Origin: Obelidium mucronatum
Lineage: Eukaryota > Chytridiomycota > Chytridiomycetes > Chytridiales > Chytriomycetaceae
Assembly (NCBI GenBank): GCA_025765595.1
Contig: JAIVFH010000131.1
Location: forward strand, 19,278-83,277
Direction: 5' to 3'
Length of the DNA: 64,000 bases
Part shown: one piece after another, positions 55,153 through 64,000 of the stretch
Numbering within the stretch: the first letter of the stretch is position 1
How the letters are laid out: each line of letters opens with the position of its first letter
The notes under the pieces: generated by a model
What the model was told of the DNA's origin: nothing
What the model saw: the letters and a program-made list of their open reading frames with translations, nothing else
Database searches by the model: none
Position numbers and translations under genes: made by a program

Positions 55153-58100
55153 ATGAGAACATCGCCGGCGCCAGTTCTGTTGCCGTTTGTCCTCTGGCTG
55201 GCAGCCAGCGCGGCGCTCTATGCAAGTGGCGTGCGCAGCGCCGCCGTGTTCCTCAGCGTGTTTCTCGGCGCTCTCGGCGTGCAGCGCTTGTCCGCGGCCT
55301 CGAATGCGGCCTTGACTGAGCGCACGCCGCTGCTCGCCGCCGCGCCGCCGCCGTCCGCTTCTGATTGGACCGCTGGTGCCGGCGGCGCTGCTGCACTTGC
55401 TGCGGCGTGGTCGCGTGTCCGACGCCGCGCGCGCTGGCGTCCGCCGCCGCCGCCGGCAGCGTTGCGGCCGCGCTGCTGTCGCCTTCGCGCGCGTCGTTTG
55501 CGCTCGCTGTGGCTGCCGTCGCCGTGGCGCAGCTGGACGCGTTGGACGCCGTGCTGCGCGGCGATTCGGACACAAGCCTCGACGCGAAGACAATTCTGAT
55601 GGCTGCGATTCCATTCAATGCATTGGCGGCGCTGGCGGCTCACGCGAACATCCTGTCGCCCCGTTGGGCTGTTCAAACGGAGAGAAACGCGTCCTTGTAC
55701 GATGAAGCATCTCCACTAGTCCTTTTACACATTCTGGTGGATCAGATCTACCCTGGCAACTGCAAACTAAAAAGGGCTCCCTCGAAGTCTCTGACTTGCC
55801 TTCTCTGGCGAAAGCTGATGAGCCGTCTCTCCTTGAACGCCGTTTTCAATCTTGGTTCATTAAATACGGTCAACATTCAACTCCATTGGATTTCCTCATT
55901 GCTACTACTTTTACTATTCAACCTTTTGTGTTTTTAAACTCTTTTTTGCATGGTCTTCTTTTCTTGATTTGCATGTTTATTGATCCTCTCGTTTTGAATC
56001 TCTTGTTGACTGTGCATGATGATTTTTCTTTTTCTTTGTTTCTTGTTGCTGCTCTTTCTTTGAGTATGCTTGTTAGAGTTTCTTGTATGGAGGTTTGTTA
56101 GTGAGTAGTTTTGTATTCGAACACACCCTCGAACACCGCCGAAGGCGATGATTGTCTTTTTTGCCTTTCTTTCTACATCTCTTCTCCATCTCTTCTCCAT
56201 CTCTTCTCCATCTCCATCTTCCTACATCATTCTGCTAACCACACACACACACACACACAAAGCTATGAATCAACACGAGTCGGCAAACAATGTCCGTACA
56301 GCGCTAGCCTTAGCCATCTTCAAAACAACCATCCGAAACCCTGCCGAAGGAGTCCGCAACTCCGCAGGTCTCTTGACAAACCTCATGGCCACAGACGCTG
56401 AAAAACTAGGCCAATACTCCTGGGGAGTGTTTGCTCTCGCACAATGGATCTTTGCTGTCGCATCTCTCCCCTTTGTAATTTATTTTTTGCACTGGATCTT
56501 GTCGGAAACGGTGCCTACCTGGGAATCGGAATCCTCCTTGCAAGCTACATGGTTTGGAAAAACGATCGGAAACACCATGTCAATATCCCAAAAACGGCTC
56601 CAAGAATGTCCGCGATGCGCGATCCAAAATCATGAAGCAAGTGATTCGGGCCGTCAAAGTAACCAAACTCGAACGTCTCGAATCAATGTGGGTTTTGAAA
56701 TTAAACGAAGCGCGGGAAAAGGAGTTACGTCAGTTACGCTCTGTGCAATACCTAACTGCCTTCAACAATTTGGCGGGGGCTCTGTTTTCTCTCTCGGTTC
56801 CATTGAGTATGTTTACATGGGTTACAATGGTGGATGGGAAAGATTTGGATGTTGCGACGGCTTTTTCTGCTTTGGCTTGGATTGCTCAGATGCAGTGGTC
56901 TATTAGTTCACTGCCTTTTCTCTTCAATGCTTGGTCGTCTTTGAAACCTTCGCTTGAGAGAGTTGGCAACTATCTCAAGTCCGCGTCAAAAGTACAAGTC
57001 GTAAATCTCTCGTGCACCAAAAGGTCGCACTGTTTTGGAGAGATTCACTTGCAATGTTCATCGAATGGGTTAAATGCGGCGTTGGATGTGGATTGTGGGC
57101 AGTTGGTTGTGGTGATTGGGGCGACTGGATCGGGAAAGAGTCGGCTACTGTCATCCTTTGTGACTCCGAAAGAAAATGACATTAGTTGCGTTCATGGGAG
57201 TGTGGCGCTTGTTCTTCAAACGCCATTTCTGTTGAATGCAACTGTTCGGGATAATATTCTGTTTGGGCTTCCATTGGATGAGGAGCGGTTGAAGGATGTG
57301 TTGCAGAGGACAGAGCTTGTTGTTGATATGCAAGCGTTGCCGAGAGGGATTTTGACTATGGTGGGACCCAGTGGTGTTCAGCTGTCTGGTGGACAAAAAG
57401 GTGACCTCTTTTAAATTTATTCCCAACTTGAATCCATAATTTATCAAAATCTTAGCGCGCGTTTGCTTGGCGAGAGCTTTGTACTCTGACGCCGACTGTT
57501 ATTTGCTCGATGATATTCTGTCAGCCGTGGACCGTACAACTGGAAACCGTATTTGGGAAAACGTGGTTGCTCACCTGCGGTCAAAGTCCAAAACAATTGT
57601 TCTCATCACCCACCAAATCCAATTCTTGACAAGACCGGAAGTAGACCAAGTTGTATTGATGGACAATGGGGAAGTCAAAGCGTCTGGGAAATTCCGGGAT
57701 TTGACCCACAACCAACACATTTCCAAATGTTTGGAATTCTTGTCTCAAGAAGATTTATCAGAAAGTCGTCCATCCTCGCCATCTAGAACGAACCTTGACC
57801 GCAGCTCGAAAGCCGACCGGCAAAGTCAACCGCTTTTAACGTTACAAGAAATTCGGGAATATTTGGAGCCACTTCTTTACTCGTTCCAGGGAAAACCAAT
57901 GACGGCGAGTTTGATATCCGATCAGATCCTTTCTCATTTTCGGGACGCGTCGATGGATGAAGATTCCATGGCCGAAACCAGTCAAAAGGGAGCCGTCAGC
58001 ATGTCTGACTTTGCCTACTATTTCCGACACTTTGGTTCCCTCTTTGGATCCATCGGCTGCTTAATAATCGTCGCATTTGTTGCAACCTTCTCCAACATCT

Positions 58101-59909
58101 TCTCCACAATTTGGATCTCCTTTTGGACAGACTCAAGTGTTGATGAAAATGAAAAGTATTCTCAGTTCACGTATTTGTCGGTCTATGGCGGTCTTGGATG
58201 TGTTCAGGCTGTGATTGCGTGTGTTCAGACGATTTTGTTGGCGTGGGCTGCTTTGAGGGCTTCAACGACTATTCATGAGGATATGGTGAAGAAACTGTTG
58301 TCTGCGCCGTTGTCTTATTTTGATACGCATTCGTCAGGTATTTTGTTTTTTGCCAGTGTTTGATACAAGGGGGGCCTAATCTTTTTTTTGTTTTTGTTTG
58401 TGTTTTTTTTTTCAAGGATTGATTCTCAACCGATTCCTTCAAGACTTGAGTTCCATAGACTCCTCCGTCCCTCAAACAATGCTAGACCAAATCATAAAAT
58501 CCTTCTCCATCACAGGCCAATTCCTGCTCATCATTTTCGTCACCCCCTTCGTAATGCTGATTCTCCCCCTCGTGATCCTCTTTTACTCATTCATCATCAA
58601 CACGTTCCGGATTGCCGCACGGGACACCCGGCGTATCGAGTCCGTTGCGCGAAGCCCCGTGTACGATCTATTCGGAGACGTGTTGAACGGCCTCGAAACA
58701 ATACAAGTCTTTGGATCCCAAACGCGGTTCGAAGCGTGGAACCATTCCCTCGTTGCGAAAATGTCGGCCGCCAAAGTCGGGAACGAGGCGGTGAATAAAT
58801 GGGCACAGGCGTTAACTGTGCAAGCCAGTTGTCTGTTTTATTTCTGTACCGGGTTCGTGGGTGTGGTATTGTTGTACCGGGGTGTCGTGTCAATGAGTAC
58901 GTTTGGATTGGTTTTGTTGAATGCGGCGGTTTTGCAGCGGGCCTTGATGGAGTTTGTTATGGGGTTAACGAATTTGGAAACCAACTTTGTATCTGTGGAG
59001 AGAGTTGCAGAGTTTGCGAATATGAAGAGTGAGTCGGATGAGTTGAGGGTGGTGGGGGTGGGGGTAAGGGGATCGGAGGAGGAGGAGTGGGGTCGAGAGG
59101 GGAGGTTGGAGATTTGTGGGTTGAGAATGAGGTATGCGATTAATAGGAGTTATGTGTTGGATGGGGTTTCGTTGTGTGTTGAGGCTGGTTTGAAGGTGGC
59201 AGTGATTGGAAGGTGATTATTGTTTTTTTTTTCCTTTCGTTTCTTTTTTACGGTTGACTCATTCGTCTTTTTGTTTTTATTATTTAATCTTAGAACTGGG
59301 TGCGGGAAGAGTTCCCTTCTGGCGGCATTGGCTCAACTGTATCCTCCAAGTGACGGGCACATTCGAATCGACGGGGTTGATGTCAAGACAATCACGCAAC
59401 CGATTCTACAAAAACTCGTCCGCGTAATCCCACAAGAAACAGTTCTATTTGATGGAACCATTCGAGATAACATTCTAGTAGGCCGGACAATAGACGACGC
59501 GAAAATCTGGGCGACACTGGATACAGTGCAACTGAAAAACAAAGTACTCGCGTTAGGCGGGCTGGACTCTAAAATCCGATTCGGCGGGTCCGAGTTCAGT
59601 GCAGGAGAGAAACAGTTGCTTTGTTTGGCGCGGGCCTTGTCTGCATCCGGGACGACACCGCCAAAGATTCTGCTTTGTGATGAAGTTACTTCGAATGTGG
59701 ATCTTGCGACGGATGATTTAGTGTTGCGTGCGTTGTTGGGGCTGGAGAGTACGACGGTTGTGATGGTGATGCATCGGTTGGAGAGTTTGAGGAGGTTTGA
59801 TCGGATTTTGATGTTGCATGCGGGGAGGGTTGTTGCGTATGGAGATGCGAATGAGTTGATTGATGGGAATGCGGATGTTCAGAGTTTTATGCGACATGAA
59901 GCGCAATAG
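55153..59909 (+). CDS. MRP/ABCC-type full ABC transporter, several frame breaks in the 5' third
   Basis: Membrane exporter of the multidrug-resistance-associated type. N-terminal TM part (LPFVLWLAASAALYASGV), linker KKGSLEVSDLPSLAKADEPSLL, first TM domain (TALALAIFKTTIRNPAEGVRNSAG, LVGNGAYLGIGILLASYMVW, KIMKQVIRAVKVTKLERLES), NBD1 (Walker A GATGSGKS, signature LSGGQK split by an intron, then LLDDILSAVD with the ABCC-typical Asp), second TM domain from about 57990, and NBD2 (GRTGCGKSS, FSAGEKQLLCLARAL, ILLCDEVTSNVD). The frame changes near 55390-55440, 55740, 56480 and 56630 without splice sites. NBD halves are clean. Either clustered assembly errors in a GC-rich 5' region or early decay. One intron (about 56090-56263) contains a GC hairpin and microsatellites. 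Confidence 0.75.
56135..56260 (+). repeat. GC hairpin plus microsatellites in an ABC transporter intron
   Basis: ACCGCCGAAGGCGAT at 56135-56149 (same family as the PRCC and Arp4 intron hairpins, same orientation to transcription), then several TCTTCTCCATC copies (about 56178-56218) and a (CA)n run (about 56240-56258). Confidence 0.7.
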
Positions 59910-59985
59910 AGTATGATGATGATGATGATGATGATGGTGTTGCAATAGAAACAATAAATGGGTTCATTCTTTACTTGTCATCCCG

Positions 59986-60807
59986 TCAAACTAAACTCAT
60001 TTCAACAACAAACCCGAGAACAACCCGCACAAAATGAACAACATGGCCGAAATCAATATTCTCAACCGTATCTTCCACAGTGTGAATAAAAGGACTGTGA
60101 TCCTTGAATTCGCCTTCAAAAGTGAAAATGGACGAATATCCGGCCTTTGTCCAACTCGCATGATCACTGCATCCATACCCACAAAGAGAATCTACATGGA
60201 GTAACACTGCTGTACGCAGAAACAAGCTTGCGTGCAAAGTCACTGAGATCTGGATCAGTAAAGTCGGTGATAATGGCCACCTGCGGTGTTTTCCCTTTTG
60301 GAACATAGCCAGTCATGTCAACTTGATACATTCCAGCTACTTGCTTTCCATCGCGTTTGTATTCAGCAGCGACTTTTTGTGACCCCAAAAGACCAGCTTC
60401 TTCAGCAGAGTACCTTTTTTTTTGCTCTGTTCAATAGGAATTAACACAAAAGAAAAGAGAGCTTATACCAATGAAACTCGACAGGCCGACCAGGAACAAA
60501 TCCACTCTCCAATAAAACGCGGTAAGCCTCCAAAGTCGTCACAGTACCACTGCCATCATCATCCGCTCCAGGTGCCCTTCCAAAGTATGGGTTGGCTCCA
60601 TTCGCACTGTCTTGATGAGACCCGACAATAACAATGGGAATATCATTCTCGTTTTGAGAAGCATTGTTTCTGCTTTCGACACGCGCAATGATGCTGAATT
60701 GTCCCCATTCATGAAGGAACCGTGTCACTTTGACGGAAACTTTTTGAGGATTTTTTGGTTGGATAGCTTGAATCTGGAAGTGTTTTTTTTTTGGTAAAGC
60801 CGAGCGT

Positions 60808-60842
<35 letters not shown>

Positions 60843-61479
60843 TTCAGGATGTTCACCTTTTCAAACAACCAATCAGCAGATTGAGAGCCCGAAGCAGACT
60901 GATAATAACGCGTACGGAACGATGTGAAATGATCCAAAAATGCTTGCATTCCTGGAATCGAAATCTTTTCAAAGAGAGGAACCACGATATCCTTGTGTCC
61001 TACTTTCGAAGGTGGGGCTGAACACAGAAAAAAAAAACACAACGGTTTAAAAACAAAAAAGAGTCAAAAACACATTCAAGAGCCAAATTCAGCTGTTTTA
61101 CCAAATCTCTTTGGTAGTGCAAGTGAATTAACGGCTTCCAGGTCTTGCGATGTAATGTCCATATATCCAACTTCTTTCTGTTTCAACCCAAGAATCTAAA
61201 AAAAAACAAAAACAATAACAAAATCAGGGTTGAGTTTTTAAGAGCAAAGGAGAGATGATAAAGGCAAGCAAGGGACTTGACCTCCTCCTCTGTCATCCAA
61301 GTTGCTACGGTGGGTGACGTTTGAATCAAACGAAATCCTTGGGATGCCAAATCTTGTCTTCCAAGCGCATTCTGCTGGTCGATTTCTTGAATGAGCAGTT
61401 TCTGAAGAGGGAGAACGGCGGCTTGGGTTTGGTGAAGAAGTGCAAGTGCAAGCAGAAACAGGTGATGCTTGGATATCAT
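59986..61479 (-). CDS. Secreted M28 leucine aminopeptidase (Lap1-like)
   Basis: Start 61479 with a signal peptide ([16 protein letters not shown]). Two-zinc aminopeptidase removing N-terminal residues from extracellular peptides. Zinc and catalytic motifs in order: GSHQDS (His), GADDDGSG (Asp), SAEEAGLLG (catalytic Glu and zinc Glu), YQVDMTGY (Asp), FIHTVEDT (His). The pro-part includes [31 protein letters not shown] near the end matches fungal Lap1, but it is reached only by a frame change after KLVSAYSS (about 60185-60205), another probable single-base indel. At least five exons; one intron contains a 33-T run. Divergent from the MDR gene by about 145 bp. Confidence 0.85.
60809..60841. repeat. 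33-bp poly(T) run in the aminopeptidase gene intron
   Basis: Uninterrupted T tract on the plus strand between two exons. Confidence 0.8.
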
Positions 61480-61624
61480 GTTTTTAGACTTGAAATTAAC
61501 AATTATATTATTCGAAAAACAAACAAGTCTTTTTATTGTGAGAATCATACTTGGAGATGCGAATGAGGCGATGGCCATGATGGGAATACAGATGCTGATG
61601 CGGATTGGAAAAAAAAAGTTTGAC

Positions 61625-63222
61625 ATGCCTTTGACAGAAGTTGACTTTGTTGCTGAAGAACTGCAAAGCGACGCCACATTCAAGCCCGCTCAGTTTTCGT
61701 TCAAATTGACTCCTGAAGGAGCAACAGTCTCTCGAAACGGCATTCTGCAGCAGACTCTCATTGGCCCACATGTGATATGTTCAGTTGAACAGTGTGGTTT
61801 ATGCTGCACTGATCTGGCCAGATACTTTCTCCCTTACCCGCTCCCGCAATGCGTTGGACATGAAGCGCTTGTGGATGTTGATGGGAAGAGATATGCTGTT
61901 GAGATCAACTCTGCCTGTCATCAGGCCACTTGTCTGTTCTGTTCAAACTCGGTTGACTTGCCTATGCCTTCTCAGTGTCCACAGAGAATCACTATGGGAA
62001 TCAATACGTGGCATGGGGCTATGGCGCCTTATCTGATTGCTCCCAAAGTAAACTTGGTTCAAGTCCCGGAAAACACGCTTTCTATGGATGCTGCTACAAT
62101 GATTGAGCCTTTTGCTGCCGCATTGCATGGAGTGGATTGCTCAAGTGCTGCTACTGCTGGGAATGTTGCAGTGTTGGGTGCGGGGAGACTTGGGCTGATG
62201 ACGGTTTTGGCATTGAATATTCGAAGGACAATGTAAGTCGCACGTTTGTTTGGCTCAAAAAGAAGTATACTGTATTTACAAAACAAGGCTCCAGGAATAA
62301 TAGCAAGCAGTCAATTGTGGCCATCGTTCGCGATGACAAACACGCCCAAATTGCACGTGACTTTGGTGCTGACAATGTAATCATAGTCCCGAAAGACCAA
62401 ACCTCTATTCTTCAAGACGCTGCTTTGAATTCGAAATTTGATGTCGTATTCGACACTACAGGATCCCCTGATGGGTTGCAGCATGCCTTGACGTTGTCGA
62501 ACAAGGAGATCCACTTGAAATCCACTCATGGACAGAAGGTGCTTGGTTTGAAACATATGACGGAAATGGTTGTTGCTGAACTTGCGTTGGTTCCTTGTAC
62601 CCCGGATGAGCTTGCTAGCCGACTTGAGTTTTCATGGATGAAGGAAACCATCAAAAGGGACAACAAAAACGTCTACTGTTCCCCATCTGTTCCGCAATCA
62701 ATGCAAACCACCATCAAGAATACTGGAAGAATTGTGCATTCAGGTGTGTCCATCGAGGAGTTGAATGATTCTTTTGAAAACGGGGCTTTGGGAGAAATGC
62801 TGGTTGCAAGCGGCTCACCGTTTCCCAGATTTGATCTCGCTGTTGTAACATCCCTGGATGAAATTGATGGTTTAATTCAACCATCGCCATCTCACGATCG
62901 ATCCCTTGTCCGTCCTCGAGGCGCCATTCTTCTTGTAGCCCAAAAAACAGCTAGTCCGACTTCAGACTTCTTGGCAAATCTTCTTGTATCTAAAAGAATA
63001 TCCATCACAACTTCGCGATGCGGCGATTTTAATGAGGCTTTGAAAGTCATGCTGCAAGAAAATGGACAAGGTGGTTTTTCTGGGAATATTCTGGAGAAGC
63101 TGGTGACGCATAGATATCAAATGAGCCAAGTGTCCCTTGCATTTGATATTGCAAGAGGTGGTGGATCTCGAAACGAGATTCGACCTGTTGTGAAAATTCT
63201 AATTCAGAATAGAACTAACTGA
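61625..63222 (+). CDS. Zinc-type MDR dehydrogenase (threonine/alcohol dehydrogenase-like)
   Basis: Exons 61625-62232 and 62295-63222; start MPLTEVDFVAEEL chosen because upstream codons lie in the divergent promoter. Oxidoreductase fold: GPHVICSVEQCGLCCTDLARYF (catalytic-zinc Cys), QCVGHEALVDVDG (GHE), structural-zinc-like CHQATCLFC with fewer Cys than usual, and the Rossmann motif VAVLGAGRLGLMTVLAL (GxGxxG). After the splice come VAIVRDDKHAQIARDFGADNV and FDVVFDTTGSPDGLQHAL. About 500 residues, longer than typical MDR because of a C-terminal extension containing SLDEIDGLIQPSPSHDRSL and RISITTSRCGDFNEALKVML. The substrate is unknown. Confidence 0.8.
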
Positions 63223-64000
63223 TTGGTTGTTTTACAAAGAGAACTTTTTAAGAATGTATTTTTGAAAGGGAATTTAATGAGACTTGATGAATTAATGGTC
63301 TTTTCCAAATGAGATTTAGATAATATGCGTTTAAGGGTTAGCTGTGTGGGATCGATATATTGAGAGATCCCACCCGGCAAGCCTTGTCAAGCCGGGTGGT
63401 GTCCAATTTAGGACACTTTTCCCTTTTCCAAACCACGGAGCTTGTTTGAGCAACCCACCTTCATCCACCCTATTCCGCCGTCCTGCAATCAACAGCAACC
63501 CAAACTTTCTTCCTTGCAGCAACCCACATGTTCCCGCAAACCAACAACCTCAAACCATAACCATATTCAAATAAAAAAAAATTAAAAATAAAAAAAACCG
63601 AAGAGAAATAAAGTCCGTTCACGTTTCTCACATTACTGACCCTAGTGATTTTATTGGTATAAAGCGCATTGCACTAAATCTCTCCAAAACACACAATAAA
63701 GACCTGCTTTTTATTGTTGATTATCAATCTATCGATTGCCGGTATTATCCAGCAAATGTCTATTGTTAGTAAGTTATAACCAAATAAAATGGAGTTAAAA
63801 GGGCTCATCAGTGCCACTGATTTTGGTTTCATTGGGATACTACATTTTCCCTTTGTAATGCAGCCAGCAGAGCAGTTTGTGGAGTACTGAATCCAACACT
63901 TTCAGATGGTTCTGATGTGTGTGGCCACTGCTGAGTGCTGTTTAGCCAGTTTCTGGTGAATTCTTGCAGCCAGCAGAGCTGTTTGTGGCCCAACACTGCG
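63223..64000. other. Intergenic; hairpin and repeats, no gene seen
   Basis: About 780 bp to the window end. A perfect 9-bp inverted repeat (CCACCCGGC at 63370-63378, GCCGGGTGG at 63391-63399, 12-base loop) lies 150 bp past the MDR stop. AT-rich tracts follow, then the repeat described at 63860. No ORF with convincing composition. Confidence 0.5.
63860..63988. repeat. Two copies of a 23-bp repeat, 106 bp apart
   Basis: GCAGCCAGCAGAGC followed by A or T and GTTTGTGG at 63860-63882 and 63966-63988, with CCAACACT nearby in both. It may be the edge of a tandem or dispersed repeat continuing beyond the window. Confidence 0.6.

Overview
The window is nuclear DNA of a fungus, most likely an early-diverging (chytrid-type) one. 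The genes are eukaryotic and carry many short GT-AG introns of about 40-65 bp. Recognisable families include Utp10/HEATR1, PRCC, Arp4, Fab1/PIKfyve, V-ATPase subunit c, cyclophilin, an MRP-type ABC transporter, an M28 aminopeptidase and the fungal UPF0643 family. Several Crinkler-like proteins (kinase, HNH and PD-(D/E)XK nuclease domains) and plant-type LRR surface proteins also fit such a fungus. The lineage is inferred from gene content, not from a marker gene.

Layout. Positions 1-1088 hold the end of a GH5 endoglycoceramidase-like gene. Positions 1661-11268 (minus) are one LRR / Ser-Thr-rich / GPI-like surface protein gene, split inside an exon by an apparently young, full-length Ty1/Copia element (4967-10728). 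This element has identical 261-bp LTRs, a perfect 5-bp target duplication and an open 1731-residue polyprotein. Positions 11.4-14.6 kb carry an unresolved gene, PRCC and a UPF0643 gene. Positions 14.8-22.8 kb form an accessory island: an HNH nuclease, a broken Crinkler-type kinase, a two-gene DNA transposon (18298-21266) and a PD-(D/E)XK protein. Positions 22.9-35.7 kb hold Utp10, cyclophilin, a decayed acetyltransferase copy, a seven-TM receptor and an intact acetyltransferase fusion gene. Positions 35.7-41.2 kb hold a second Crinkler-like kinase, an F-box/LRR protein and an AGC-type pseudokinase. A second TIR transposon with an integrase-like transposase lies at 41330-43857 and ends inside the 3' end of its right-hand neighbour. 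Positions 43.8-63.2 kb are mostly housekeeping genes: zinc finger, Fab1, V-ATPase c, Arp4, ABC transporter, aminopeptidase and an MDR dehydrogenase.

Three signals cut across the window. First, short GC-rich hairpins (ACCGCC-nnn-GGCGGT and ATCGCC-nnn-GGCGAT) lie inside introns of three unrelated genes, always in the same orientation relative to transcription. Second, many conserved genes carry single-base frame breaks, several in short homopolymers, which looks like uncorrected assembly indels, so 'broken' calls on conserved genes need caution. Third, several genes have a very GC-rich 5' part and an AT-richer remainder.

Many genes form tight divergent pairs (Utp10/cyclophilin 58 bp, acetyltransferase/Crinkler kinase 35 bp, Arp4/ABC transporter 47 bp), so bidirectional promoters are likely common. 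Exon boundaries were placed by eye from GT/AG and reading-frame continuity and should be treated as approximate unless stated.
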